From positions 310,001 through 374,000 of the forward strand of contig JBPJFY010000001.1 in assembly GCA_051208045.1 (NCBI GenBank): a stretch of 64,000 bases of DNA, written 5' to 3'. Origin of the DNA: LZORAL124-50-18 sp051208045. GTDB taxonomy: Bacteria > Pseudomonadota > Gammaproteobacteria > Pseudomonadales > Oleiphilaceae. How positions within the stretch are numbered: position 1 is the first letter of the stretch; the number at the start of each line of letters is the position of its first letter. The position numbers and the translations under genes are program-made. Positions 33,347-41,939 of this stretch are shown one piece after another. Under the pieces are notes generated by a model. That model had not been told where the DNA came from and did not search any database. It worked only from the letters and a program-made list of their open reading frames with translations.

Positions 33347-34405
33347 TCAGGAAATTATTGTTTTCGACGCCTCACCGGGAACTTCGCGTACCAGACGGGG
33401 GAGGAGAAAGCCGGGCAGTCGTTTTTGAATGGCTTTCATCAAACGCAATGCCGCCGAGGTGTCGACATCAAAATGTGCGGTTCCTTGCACTTTATCCGGC
33501 AGATGCAGGTAGTAGGGCAGTGCGCCGGCAGCAAAGACGGCCTCGCTGAGTGCGGTGAGCGTGTCCGCATGATCGTTGATCCCAGCCAGTAAAACACTTT
33601 GATTCAGCACGGTGACTCCGGCGCGTCTCAGCCCCTGCAGTGCGTCGACCAATGCAGCATCCACCTCATTGGGGTGGTTGATGTGCACCACGAAAATGAC
33701 TGGCTTGGAAAGCGCGGAGAGCCACGAGAGCAACGCCGCGTCCACCCGCTGGGGAATCATGACGGGAAAGCGGGTGTGGATTCGAATACGCTTTATATTG
33801 GGTACACTGGCAAGTAGGGCACAAAATTGGCTGAGCGGCGCATCGCTCCAGGTTAACGGGTCGCCGCCGCTCAGTATCACTTCATTGATCGTGGGGTCGC
33901 TCTGCAGATACTGAACAATCTTGGGCCATTCTGATTCGGGCAGCCGGTTTTCAGCGTAGGGGAAATGGCGTCGAAAACAATAGCGACAATGCACCGGGCA
34001 GCTCCCATTAACCACAATTAACGCTCGTGAGGCGTACTTGTGCAGCACGCCGGGCAGAGCATTGGCTGCCTTTTCTCCCAGAGGGTCCAGGAAGTAGTTT
34101 GGAGATTCCGCCGTTTCCGGCCACACAGGCAGTACCTGACGGAGCAACGGGTCGTGTGGATTCCCCTTTTCGATCCGGTTGGCGAAAGGTCGGGGAACCC
34201 TTACAGGAAAGCGCTGCAGGATTGCCTGCATGTCTGGATTGCCCGTCGCCCGGGAAGTGGGTAGTCCCAGGTCCTCCAGCGACAGCTCGAGAAAGTCGGC
34301 CAGGGATTCCGGGGTGCGAAATGCGCCGGCAAGAATCTTCTTCCAGTTTGTTTCGTAATCCGGGCAGTCAGACTCTTCAATCAAGGGGCTAATTCGCGGT
34401 ATCAT
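33347..34405 (-). CDS. epmB: EF-P (R)-beta-lysylation: lysine 2,3-aminomutase EpmB
   Basis: The protein has 352 residues. The radical-SAM cluster CxxxCxxC is C136, C140 and C143 (GSCPVHCRYCFRRHFPY). The aminomutase signature follows (EVILSGGDPLTWSD, then IRIHTRFPVMIPQRV, then LPYYLHLPDKVQG). Unlike clostridial enzymes it ends soon after the core. EpmB makes (R)-beta-lysine from lysine for EpmA to attach to EF-P. It is divergent from efp with a 60-base gap, and epmA follows efp, so the whole modification set is here. Confidence 0.93.
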   Translation of the reverse strand: MIPRISPLIEESDCPDYETNWKKILAGAFRTPESLADFLELSLEDLGLPTSRATGNPDMQAILQRFPVRVPRPFANRIEKGNPHDPLLRQVLPVWPETAESPNYFLDPLGEKAANALPGVLHKYASRALIVVNGSCPVHCRYCFRRHFPYAENRLPESEWPKIVQYLQSDPTINEVILSGGDPLTWSDAPLSQFCALLASVPNIKRIRIHTRFPVMIPQRVDAALLSWLSALSKPVIFVVHINHPNEVDAALVDALQGLRRAGVTVLNQSVLLAGINDHADTLTALSEAVFAAGALPYYLHLPDKVQGTAHFDVDTSAALRLMKAIQKRLPGFLLPRLVREVPGEASKTIIS

Positions 34406-34465
34406 TACGCACTTTCCTTTTTGGGTTATTCAAATTAATTACGCGCAGAGTGTTTGTGAGGAACC

Positions 34466-35038
34466 ATGGCCAGTTATTCTACCAATGAATTTAAATCAGG
34501 TCTTAAAGTTATGTTGGATGGAGAGCCTTGCTCCATCGTGGAAAATGAGTTTGTGAAACCGGGTAAAGGGCAGGCGTTTAACCGGGTAAGACTGAAGAAC
34601 CTGAACACTGGCCGTACCTGGGAACGTACGTTTAAGTCCGGGGAGAGCCTGGAAGGGGCCGATGTCATCGAGCTGGATATGGAATATCTCTATACCGACG
34701 GTGAATTCTGGCACTTTATGCTGACGGATGGCTCTTTTGAGCAACACGCCGCTGACGCCAAAGCCGTGGGAGATACCATCAAGTGGTTGAAGGAGCAGGA
34801 CGTTTACGCGGTCACGCTGTTTAACGGTGCTCCCCTTTCTGTGGCTCCCGCGAATTTCGTGGAACTGGAAGTCACGGAGACCGACCCGGGAGTCAAGGGC
34901 GATACGGCACAGGGCGGCTCCAAGCCCGCCACATTAACGACGGGTGCCGTAGTGAGCGTGCCGTTGTTCGTTAATATCGGTGATGTGTTGAAAATTGACA
35001 CGCGTACCGGTGAGTACGTGAGTCGCGTGAAAAACTGA
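34466..35038 (+). CDS. efp: Translation elongation factor P
   Basis: The protein has 190 residues, the usual length. The modified lysine is K34 in FVKPGKGQAF, the form used for beta-lysylation. The end reads GDVLKIDTRTGEYVSRVKN, the standard domain III ending. EF-P rescues ribosomes stalled at polyproline. epmA follows 31 bases later and epmB is divergent, which agrees with a beta-lysyl modification rather than rhamnosyl. Confidence 0.97.
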   Translation: MASYSTNEFKSGLKVMLDGEPCSIVENEFVKPGKGQAFNRVRLKNLNTGRTWERTFKSGESLEGADVIELDMEYLYTDGEFWHFMLTDGSFEQHAADAKAVGDTIKWLKEQDVYAVTLFNGAPLSVAPANFVELEVTETDPGVKGDTAQGGSKPATLTTGAVVSVPLFVNIGDVLKIDTRTGEYVSRVKN

Positions 35039-35069
35039 GACGAGCGACGAATAAGACAGGATAGAATCT

Positions 35070-36032
35070 ATGACCAACAACGGTGGCTGGCAGCCTGCCT
35101 GCCCGATGGATGTGTTGGCAAAGAGGGCGGAGATGCTGCGGCAGATTCGCCTTTTTTTTGCTGACCGCCACGTAATGGAGGTCGACACGCCACTGTTGTG
35201 CTCGACGACGGCGACCGATCCGCACCTGGCGAGTATCGCTGTCCCGCTACCCGAGGGTGGCACCCGTTTTTTGCAGACGTCTCCCGAGTTTCCAATGAAG
35301 CGACTACTGGCCGCGGGGTCCGGCGCGATTTATCAGATTGCCCATGCGTTTCGGCAGGGTGAACGCGGGCAGCGACATAACCCGGAGTTTTCGATGCTGG
35401 AATGGTATCGCCCAGGGATGTCCGAGTTTGACCTGATGGACGAGGTTGAGGCGCTGGTCGCCGTTGCGGGCGTGAAACTGCCAGTGCATCGTTACAGCTA
35501 TCAAGCACTGTTTCAGACGTTTGCCGGGCTGGATCCGTTTGCAGAGACGGATGCACGTCTGACACGGCAGGCCATGGCGCTGTCCGGCCTGTCTGAGAGC
35601 GATGTGACCGACCGGGACGTGGCGCTGGACGTGATACTGACCCATGGGATTGAACCTGAAATCAATGCGCTCGGTTTGGTGTTTGTTTATCACTTCCCTG
35701 CCAGTCAAGCTGCCTTGGCCAAGGTGACGGAAGTGGCGGGTCTGCGCGTGGCACAACGCTTTGAGTTGTATGTACGGGGTATGGAGCTGGCGAATGGGTA
35801 CAACGAGCTGGTTGACGGCGACGAGCAGCAGGCACGATTCGAAATGGATGTAGCGCGCCGCTCGACTTTGGGGTTGCCTCCCGTGCCGGTGGACGAGCGG
35901 TTATGTTCTGCGTTACGTGCGGGATTACCTGCTTGTGCCGGTGTCGCCATGGGGCTGGATCGTTTGTTGATGGCTGTAGCTGACGCCAGCCGCATAGAGG
36001 ACGTGCTGGCGTTTCCGTTTGAATCAGTGTGA
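35070..36032 (+). CDS. epmA: EF-P lysine ligase EpmA (GenX/PoxA)
   Basis: The protein has 320 residues. It is a class II lysyl-tRNA synthetase core without the anticodon-binding domain. Motif 2 region reads FRQGERGQRHNPEFSMLEWYRPG, and motif 3 GVAMGLDRLLM. RFLQTSPEFPMKRLLAAGSGAIYQIAHAFR is typical of the family. It activates (R)-beta-lysine and joins it to K34 of EF-P. Its last nine bases overlap the convergent psd gene. Confidence 0.94.
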   Translation: MTNNGGWQPACPMDVLAKRAEMLRQIRLFFADRHVMEVDTPLLCSTTATDPHLASIAVPLPEGGTRFLQTSPEFPMKRLLAAGSGAIYQIAHAFRQGERGQRHNPEFSMLEWYRPGMSEFDLMDEVEALVAVAGVKLPVHRYSYQALFQTFAGLDPFAETDARLTRQAMALSGLSESDVTDRDVALDVILTHGIEPEINALGLVFVYHFPASQAALAKVTEVAGLRVAQRFELYVRGMELANGYNELVDGDEQQARFEMDVARRSTLGLPPVPVDERLCSALRAGLPACAGVAMGLDRLLMAVADASRIEDVLAFPFESV

Positions 36033-36887
36033 ACCGGGAGAGAGGGTTGCGATTGATTCACCGAGGCGCACGCCGCTTTCAGCCTGATACTGCGCGTTCC
36101 ATTGCATGGTGCCTTTCGGGAAGGTGAGTACCACGGTCGAGCCCAGCAGGAATCGACCCATTTCCTGACCTTTTTCAATGGTGATCGCTTGTTCCCCGGT
36201 GTATTCGCGACGGAAGATCTGACGCCCCGGCGCAATGGTGCCCGCCCAAATCGTGGCCATGGAGGCAACTATCATGGCTCCTACGAGCACCATCGCCATG
36301 GGCCCGAGCTCTGTGTCAAAGATCGCTACCACGCGCTCGTTGCGGGCGAACAGGTTGGGCACATTCTGGGCGGTGACCGGATTGACGGAGAACAGCTTGC
36401 CCGGAATATAGATCATTTCTTTCAACGTGCCTGTGAGGGGCATATGAATGCGGTGGTAGTCTTTGGGCGAGAGATAAATGGTCGTGAACTGCCCGTCTTC
36501 AAAAGGCCTGGCGGTGGCGTGGGTGCCCCCCAGCAATTCGACCAGACCGAAAGAGTGGCCTTTCGCCTGAAAAATGCGTCCGCGCTCGATCTGGCCGATT
36601 TGGCTGATGGCACCATCCACGGGCGAGACGATACTGTCAGTTGCCGGATCAATCGGTCGTGCACCGGCTTCCAGCTCTCGGGTAAAAAAGTCATTAAAAC
36701 ACGTGAACTCGCCGGCCGTTTTGCGTACAGCTTCGTTCATATTCACGCCATATTGGTCGATGAACCAGTTGATAAACTGATCCTTGATCAACGGTGTTTC
36801 TGCTTTCGCGAATTGGCCAACAACGCGGCTTAACGCGTGCTGTGGCGTCAGGTACTGGCTCAGAATAAAGAGTTGGTCAAAATTCAT
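36024..36887 (-). CDS. psd: Phosphatidylserine decarboxylase
   Basis: The protein has 287 residues. The self-cleavage motif LGST gives a pyruvoyl group at S250 (RFLLGSTVVLTFPKG). Conserved blocks SIVSPVDGAISQIGQI and HRIHMPLTGTLKEMIYIPGKLFSVN are present. The enzyme makes phosphatidylethanolamine at the inner membrane. It overlaps epmA convergently by nine bases and follows rhdA by 36 bases on the same strand, so rhdA-psd is likely one transcript, as in Pseudomonas. Confidence 0.95.
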   Translation of the reverse strand: MNFDQLFILSQYLTPQHALSRVVGQFAKAETPLIKDQFINWFIDQYGVNMNEAVRKTAGEFTCFNDFFTRELEAGARPIDPATDSIVSPVDGAISQIGQIERGRIFQAKGHSFGLVELLGGTHATARPFEDGQFTTIYLSPKDYHRIHMPLTGTLKEMIYIPGKLFSVNPVTAQNVPNLFARNERVVAIFDTELGPMAMVLVGAMIVASMATIWAGTIAPGRQIFRREYTGEQAITIEKGQEMGRFLLGSTVVLTFPKGTMQWNAQYQAESGVRLGESIATLSPGSH

Positions 36888-36923
36888 TCAGGATCTCGAA
36901 GTTAATCACAGTAGTCGCGTTGG

Positions 36924-37754
36924 TTAGCCCACGCGTGTTTCGCTGTCGATCGGGGTATCGGCCCGATTGCCCCATTCCGACCAGGAGCCGGGATAGGCTT
37001 TAATGTCGTACCCCAGCGCTTTTCCAATCACAAAGGTAAGCCCGGAGCGGTGGTGTGTCTGGCAGTGCGTGATAATGGGGCGCTTGCCGTCAATGCCCAG
37101 TTTTGTCAGGATCTCGCGCAATCTGTCGAGTGACTTGAGCCTGTAGTTATGGCTGGGGTCCATGGCCTGCGTCCATTCAAAGTTCACGGCACCCGGAATA
37201 TGGCCTCCGCGCGCGGCGGCGAGTCGTTCACCCCGATATTCTTCGGCAGAGCGGGCATCCCAGACTGTGACCTGATCATCCGTCAGCAACGCCATAAGGT
37301 CTTCGGTAGAGACAGACACGCCCGGCGCCAAGGCGACTTCGGCGATCGCGGTATCGTCGTAGGCGGGTGAATGGCCCTGCTCACAGGGATGCCCTTCGTT
37401 CACCCAGGCGATCAGGCCGCCATTTAGCAGTGAGCAGGCGTGATGGCCGACGCTTTCAAGCAGCCAGATAAACCGGCCCGCCCAGCCGCCACCTTCGTCG
37501 TCATAGACGACCACGTGCTTCTCAGGCGACAGACCAATTTTAGCGATCAGCGCGCCCAGTCGCTCCGCATCGGGCAGGTTGCCCGGGCCGGGGGGCAGCC
37601 CATACTGGGTTTCTGAGGGCAGTACATGAATCGCACCGGGGACATGGCCGCGAAGGTAGTTGTCCGGATGGCAAAGGTCGACCACAACGAGTTGGGGGTT
37701 GCCTAATTCGGCCTCAAGTTGATCTGGCTCCAGGATCATTGGCCACGATTTCAT
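36924..37754 (-). CDS. rhdA: Thiosulfate sulfurtransferase (two-domain rhodanese) RhdA-like
   Basis: The protein has 276 residues in two rhodanese domains. The active-site loop in the second domain reads THCQTHHRSG with catalytic C231. This CQTHHRS loop is that of Azotobacter RhdA, and mercaptopyruvate enzymes have a different one. It transfers sulfane sulfur from thiosulfate to cyanide or another acceptor. Its place before psd is the Pseudomonas arrangement. Confidence 0.9.
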   Translation of the reverse strand: MKSWPMILEPDQLEAELGNPQLVVVDLCHPDNYLRGHVPGAIHVLPSETQYGLPPGPGNLPDAERLGALIAKIGLSPEKHVVVYDDEGGGWAGRFIWLLESVGHHACSLLNGGLIAWVNEGHPCEQGHSPAYDDTAIAEVALAPGVSVSTEDLMALLTDDQVTVWDARSAEEYRGERLAAARGGHIPGAVNFEWTQAMDPSHNYRLKSLDRLREILTKLGIDGKRPIITHCQTHHRSGLTFVIGKALGYDIKAYPGSWSEWGNRADTPIDSETRVG

Positions 37755-37903
37755 TTACCATTCCTCTCAGGGTTAATCTTTATTCTACCTATGAATCTTT
37801 GTTACAAAGGATGCCATGGTAACAGATATCATCGAGAACAGGGAATCCGGCGCCGAGGAGAATAGCGCGGCGAATTGAAAAATGAATCAAAGAGGTGATT
37901 GCG

Positions 37904-38671
37904 ATGCAGCGATTCAGGGCGGGACCCTGCCGGCTGATGCTTCTCATTCTAGTGTGCGGTTGGGTGACGGGCGCAGCTGCCGAAGCTCCGCGTGCAGAAC
38001 TGACCGTGGATGCGTTGGCTCGCCATATTGATGCGCTGTGGCGAGGGAGCACCTCGCACGCCGCGATGACGATGCGCGTGAAAACCCACCGCTATGAGCG
38101 CGTGATGCAATTGGAGGCCTGGTCTCAGGGGAAAGCGCATTCACTGATTATCATCCGAAGTCCACTCAAGGATAAAGGCATCGCGACCCTGAAAGTGGGG
38201 GCGAATATCTGGAACTATCTGCCAAAAATCAACCGGGTGACCAAAGTGCCGGCCAGCATGATGTCAGGCGCCTGGATGGGCAGCCACTTTACCAACGATG
38301 ATCTGGTGAAGGAAAGTACCTTTGAAGAAGACTATCATGCGAGCCTCGAACGGCATGGCGAGCGTTTGAAGTTGACATTTCTGCCGAAACCGAATGCAGT
38401 GGTTGTGTGGGGCAAGGTGGAAATGTGGCTGATGAGCAGCACCTGGGTGCCGGTTGAGGCACTGTATTATGATGAGGATCTCGAAAAAGTGCGTACGCTG
38501 GCGTTTTCCCATGTTGAGCGGATCGGTGACCGTGACGTCCCTCTGCGGATGACCCTGGTGCCTGTTGCTGAGCCGGATGAGTTTACCGAGTTGATCTACA
38601 GTGATTTGCAGTTTGATGTTTCGATTGCTCCGGAGTTGTTCTCTCTCCAGACATTGAAGCGAACGCGGTAA
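37904..38671 (+). CDS. LolA-like periplasmic protein (outer-membrane lipoprotein-sorting type)
   Basis: About 255 residues from the ATG at 37904, with AGAGG eight bases before it. A signal peptide is clear (CRLMLLILVCGWVTGAAAEA). The mature part has the beta-rich pattern of the LolA/LppX-like group (MTMRVKTHRYERVMQLEAWSQGKAHSLIIIRSP, then GIATLKVGANIWNYLPKINRVTKVP, then LMSSTWVPVEALYYDED). Such proteins hold lipid or lipoprotein acyl chains. Four genes follow with gaps of 18, -4, 11 and -8 bases, so it is the first gene of an operon and probably the periplasmic carrier for the ABC transporter. Confidence 0.75.
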   Translation: MQRFRAGPCRLMLLILVCGWVTGAAAEAPRAELTVDALARHIDALWRGSTSHAAMTMRVKTHRYERVMQLEAWSQGKAHSLIIIRSPLKDKGIATLKVGANIWNYLPKINRVTKVPASMMSGAWMGSHFTNDDLVKESTFEEDYHASLERHGERLKLTFLPKPNAVVVWGKVEMWLMSSTWVPVEALYYDEDLEKVRTLAFSHVERIGDRDVPLRMTLVPVAEPDEFTELIYSDLQFDVSIAPELFSLQTLKRTR

Positions 38672-38689
38672 CCTGGCAGGGAGGTGGCT

Positions 38690-39946
38690 GTGGGTCATTT
38701 ACTGGTATTCATGGCGTGGCGCAATATCTGGCGGTATCCCACGCGCAGCCTGTTGACGCTGCTCGCCCTCGCGACGGGATTGGTGATGGTGATACTCTAT
38801 GCTGCCCTGTTGGAGGGTATGTCCCGGCAGATGGTTCAGCAGGCAACCAGTATGATGACCGGGCATATTCAGGTGCATCGACAGGCGTTTATTGACAACC
38901 AGGACGTGTATGCCTTGTTGGATGACCAATGGCTAACCGACATTGCCACCGCGTTTCCCGGAGTGCTGGTCGCTCCTCGTGTTTATACGGCGGCATTGGC
39001 GAGTACGCGCGCCTCGGCCTCCGGCGCTATCGTGAAAGGGGTGGATCCGAAGCGCGAGCCGAACATCACCCAGCAGTCAGCATGGCATGTTCTGTTGAGC
39101 GAGCCGTCGGCGTCGCCTTATCCGGCGGTGCTTCTGGGGAAAAAGCTGGCACATAACCTGAACGTTCACCCCGGTGATGAGCTGGTTCTGGTATCACAGG
39201 CCGTGGATGGCAGTGTGGCGAATGGTCTGTTTGTGGTGAAGGGGGTTTTAACCTCCGCAGACCCGGCGTTGGATCGGGCCGGGGTGGTTATGTCCGTAGA
39301 GGCCTGGCGCGAGTGGATGTACCTGCCGACAGGGGTGCATGAGCTGGCCATGAAAATTCCCGAAGGTGATGATGTTTGGGTCATGAAAGCGCGGATCGCT
39401 CAGTGGCTGCGCGTCAAGGAGCCTCTGGTGGACGATGCCGAAAGCGGGCCACCGATTGCGCGCACCTGGCAGGAAATCTTGCCGGTGGTGGCCAATATGC
39501 TGTCGGTCAGTGAAGGCATGTTATTGTTGATTGGCGGTATGGTGGTGGGACTGGCCTCCCTGGGGATGCTGAATACGATGCTCATGGCGATTCACGAGCG
39601 ACAGCATGAATTGGCCACCCTGCTGGCGCTGGGAATGAGCCGTGGCGCGTTGGTGACTCTTGTGATCGTCGAGGCGTTCATCCTGGCATTGATGGCGGCG
39701 GCCGTGGGGAGCTGCGTGGCGTATTTCCTCGGACGCCGGTTTGAGGTCACCGGTATTGATTTCAGTGCCTACTTGCCCGAAGGGTATGATTGGGGAGGAA
39801 TGATGTTTGAACCGGTGATGCGCGGGTACTTTCTGCCGGAACAGTTTGTTCAATCGTGTGTACTTATGATTGGGGTAGCGCTTGTGTCTGCCGGTGTGCC
39901 TGCCTGGCGGATTGCGCGTATGCAGATCGTGTCGGTGCTGCGATGA
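38690..39946 (+). CDS. FtsX/LolC-type ABC transporter permease 1
   Basis: About 418 residues from GTG 38690, which has AGGGAGG at good distance; GTG 38684 overlaps that site. Four membrane segments are visible: LLTLLALATGLVMVILYAAL near the start, then after a large periplasmic region MLLLIGGMVVGLASLGMLN, VEAFILALMAAAVGSCVAYFL and CVLMIGVALVSAGVPAW. This is the MacB/LolCE layout, in which periplasmic movement rather than a channel drives export. The stop overlaps the next permease start (ATGA). Confidence 0.85.
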   Translation: MGHLLVFMAWRNIWRYPTRSLLTLLALATGLVMVILYAALLEGMSRQMVQQATSMMTGHIQVHRQAFIDNQDVYALLDDQWLTDIATAFPGVLVAPRVYTAALASTRASASGAIVKGVDPKREPNITQQSAWHVLLSEPSASPYPAVLLGKKLAHNLNVHPGDELVLVSQAVDGSVANGLFVVKGVLTSADPALDRAGVVMSVEAWREWMYLPTGVHELAMKIPEGDDVWVMKARIAQWLRVKEPLVDDAESGPPIARTWQEILPVVANMLSVSEGMLLLIGGMVVGLASLGMLNTMLMAIHERQHELATLLALGMSRGALVTLVIVEAFILALMAAAVGSCVAYFLGRRFEVTGIDFSAYLPEGYDWGGMMFEPVMRGYFLPEQFVQSCVLMIGVALVSAGVPAWRIARMQIVSVLR

Positions 39947-41223
39947 GCAATTTTATGCCGGTCACACCGTCATTATTTGTGTCATTAGCGTGGCGCAATC
40001 TTTGGCGTCATCGACGCAGAACGCTTATCACCTTGAGTTCAATCTCGTTGGGGTTTGCGATTGCCGTGTTTTTTATCGGTCTCGGCGACGGTGCGCATAA
40101 CTCCATGATTCGCAATGCCATTCAACTTGGCCATGGGCACATCAGTGTGCAACCGGTGGGTTATCAGGTGGCACCGGCCAATGAGAAAACGCTCACGAAC
40201 GTGTCGGGCCTGGTACAGCAAGTTGCTGGTGTGCCAGGCGTGACTTCTGTCGAGCCACGTGTGGAGCTTCAGGTACTGGTGAGCACCGCCCACAATTCCG
40301 TCGGTGCCGGATTGTCCGGGTTCCCTGTAGACAGGAGTGTGAAAGCTCACATGGTGGAACCCCATCTGGTGGCAGGCGAGTGGCTTGAGTCCGGCGATGC
40401 CCGAGGGGTGTTGGTCGGGCAGCGAATGGCCGAAAAGTTGAAAGTACGGGTCGGCAGCAAGCTTGTCGTGATGGCCGGCGGGGCCGACGGGGAACATCAG
40501 GCGCAGCTGGCACGGGTGCGTGGAATTTTTGAAACGGGCATGGGGGAGTTGGATGCGTATGCGGTCATCTCTGATCTCGCCATGGCCAGGACGTTACTGG
40601 TAGGTGATTCATCCCAGGAATCAGCGACCCTGCTGGCCATTTTTCTTGACTCCCCCGAGCAGCTTACCGAGCTTCAAAACAGCCTGGTGGCAACACTGCA
40701 GGGCTTGGACCAGCGTGTGGATATGGATGTACTCACCTGGCAACAGTCTATGCCCGAGCTGGTTCAATTTATCGCACTGGATGACGCGGGTAACACTGTG
40801 TTTCTGATCTTTATCCTGTTGATGGTCGTTTTCGGTATTGCCAACACTATGCTGATGAGTGTGCTGGAACGCACGCGCGAATTTGGGTTGCTGCGCGCGC
40901 TGGGCATGGAACGGCGTCAGCTTCTCCTGCTGGTTTTCTGTGAGGTGTGTTTATTGGGTCTTGTGGCAGTGCTACTGGGGTGGGTGCTTGGGGGCTGTCT
41001 GCACTTGTGGTTTGCCGAGCGAGGGCTGGATATGGTCGCATTGATGGGCGAAGAAAGTACGGCGCTGGCCGGCACTGTGATGGACTCGGTGGTGTATACG
41101 GAACTGTCCATGGCGCGGGTTCTGGAGCTGACCCTCACGGTGTTCTCGGTTACGCTCATCACCGGCATCTATCCTGCCTTGAAGGTGGTGAACGTGCCAC
41201 CCATAGCCGCCATTCAATCTTGA
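39943..41223 (+). CDS. FtsX/LolC-type ABC transporter permease 2
   Basis: About 426 residues from the ATG in the ATGA overlap with permease 1. It has the same four-segment layout: TLITLSSISLGFAIAVFFIGLGDG, then VFLIFILLMVVFGIANTMLMSVLERTREFGLLRALGM, then LLVFCEVCLLGLVAVLLGWVLG, then LTLTVFSVTLITGIYPALKVV. The ERTREFGLLRALGM stretch is the coupling helix typical of the MacB-type family. Two distinct permeases imply a heterodimer as in LolCDE. The ATPase gene starts 11 bases later. Confidence 0.86.
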   Translation: MSNFMPVTPSLFVSLAWRNLWRHRRRTLITLSSISLGFAIAVFFIGLGDGAHNSMIRNAIQLGHGHISVQPVGYQVAPANEKTLTNVSGLVQQVAGVPGVTSVEPRVELQVLVSTAHNSVGAGLSGFPVDRSVKAHMVEPHLVAGEWLESGDARGVLVGQRMAEKLKVRVGSKLVVMAGGADGEHQAQLARVRGIFETGMGELDAYAVISDLAMARTLLVGDSSQESATLLAIFLDSPEQLTELQNSLVATLQGLDQRVDMDVLTWQQSMPELVQFIALDDAGNTVFLIFILLMVVFGIANTMLMSVLERTREFGLLRALGMERRQLLLLVFCEVCLLGLVAVLLGWVLGGCLHLWFAERGLDMVALMGEESTALAGTVMDSVVYTELSMARVLELTLTVFSVTLITGIYPALKVVNVPPIAAIQS

Positions 41224-41234
41224 CGGGAGCCTGT

Positions 41235-41939
41235 ATGCCATTGCTGGAATTGAAAAAACTTTCAAAAACCTTCACTCAGGGGCGTGTTCAGGTGTCAGCC
41301 CTGAAAGAGGTCACCCTGAGCTTCGATGAAGGGGAGTTTGCCGCATTGGTGGGACCCTCGGGTTCCGGGAAGACCACCTTGCTCAACCTCATTGGTGCAT
41401 TGGATGGCCCGACCTCAGGTGACATCATTTTGGACGGGGTGAGTACGGCGGCGTTGAAAGAGTCTGAATTGGCACGGTTTCGGCGACAGTCGCTGGGGTT
41501 TGTTTTCCAGTCCTACAATCTGGTGCCCGTGCTGAGCGCATTGGAAAATGTGGAACTCGTGATGCTGCTACAGGGGCAGTCACGTGCGGTTTGTCGACAG
41601 CGGGCGGCGCACTATCTCTCCGTGGTTGGCCTGGCGGAACTGGGGAGTCGACGCCCGGGGGAGTTGAGTGGCGGTCAGCAGCAGCGAGTTGCGGTGGCCC
41701 GCGCCCTGGCGAGTGGTCCGCGGTTGGTGTTGGCCGATGAGCCCACAGCAAACCTGGATTCTGAAAATGCCGAGTCGCTCCTGTCTGTGATGCATCAACT
41801 TTGCCGGGAGGAGCGTGTGACGTTTCTGTTCTCAACACACGATCCGCGTGTCATGCAACGGGCGGAGCGAATCATTACGTTGCGCGATGGGCAGGTGGTA
41901 TCCGATGAGCGGCCTGAGCGGGCGTCGAACCATGCCTGA
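41235..41939 (+). CDS. ABC transporter ATPase (LolD/MacB type)
   Basis: The protein has 234 residues. Walker A is GPSGSGKTT, the Q-loop FVFQSYNLVPVLSALENVEL, the signature LSGGQQQRVAVARAL, Walker B LVLADEPTANLD and the H-loop STHD. This is the LolD/MacB/FtsE branch of ATPases that pairs with FtsX-type permeases. It follows the two permease genes, and its end overlaps the start of the barrel gene by eight bases. Confidence 0.92.
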   Translation: MPLLELKKLSKTFTQGRVQVSALKEVTLSFDEGEFAALVGPSGSGKTTLLNLIGALDGPTSGDIILDGVSTAALKESELARFRRQSLGFVFQSYNLVPVLSALENVELVMLLQGQSRAVCRQRAAHYLSVVGLAELGSRRPGELSGGQQQRVAVARALASGPRLVLADEPTANLDSENAESLLSVMHQLCREERVTFLFSTHDPRVMQRAERIITLRDGQVVSDERPERASNHA

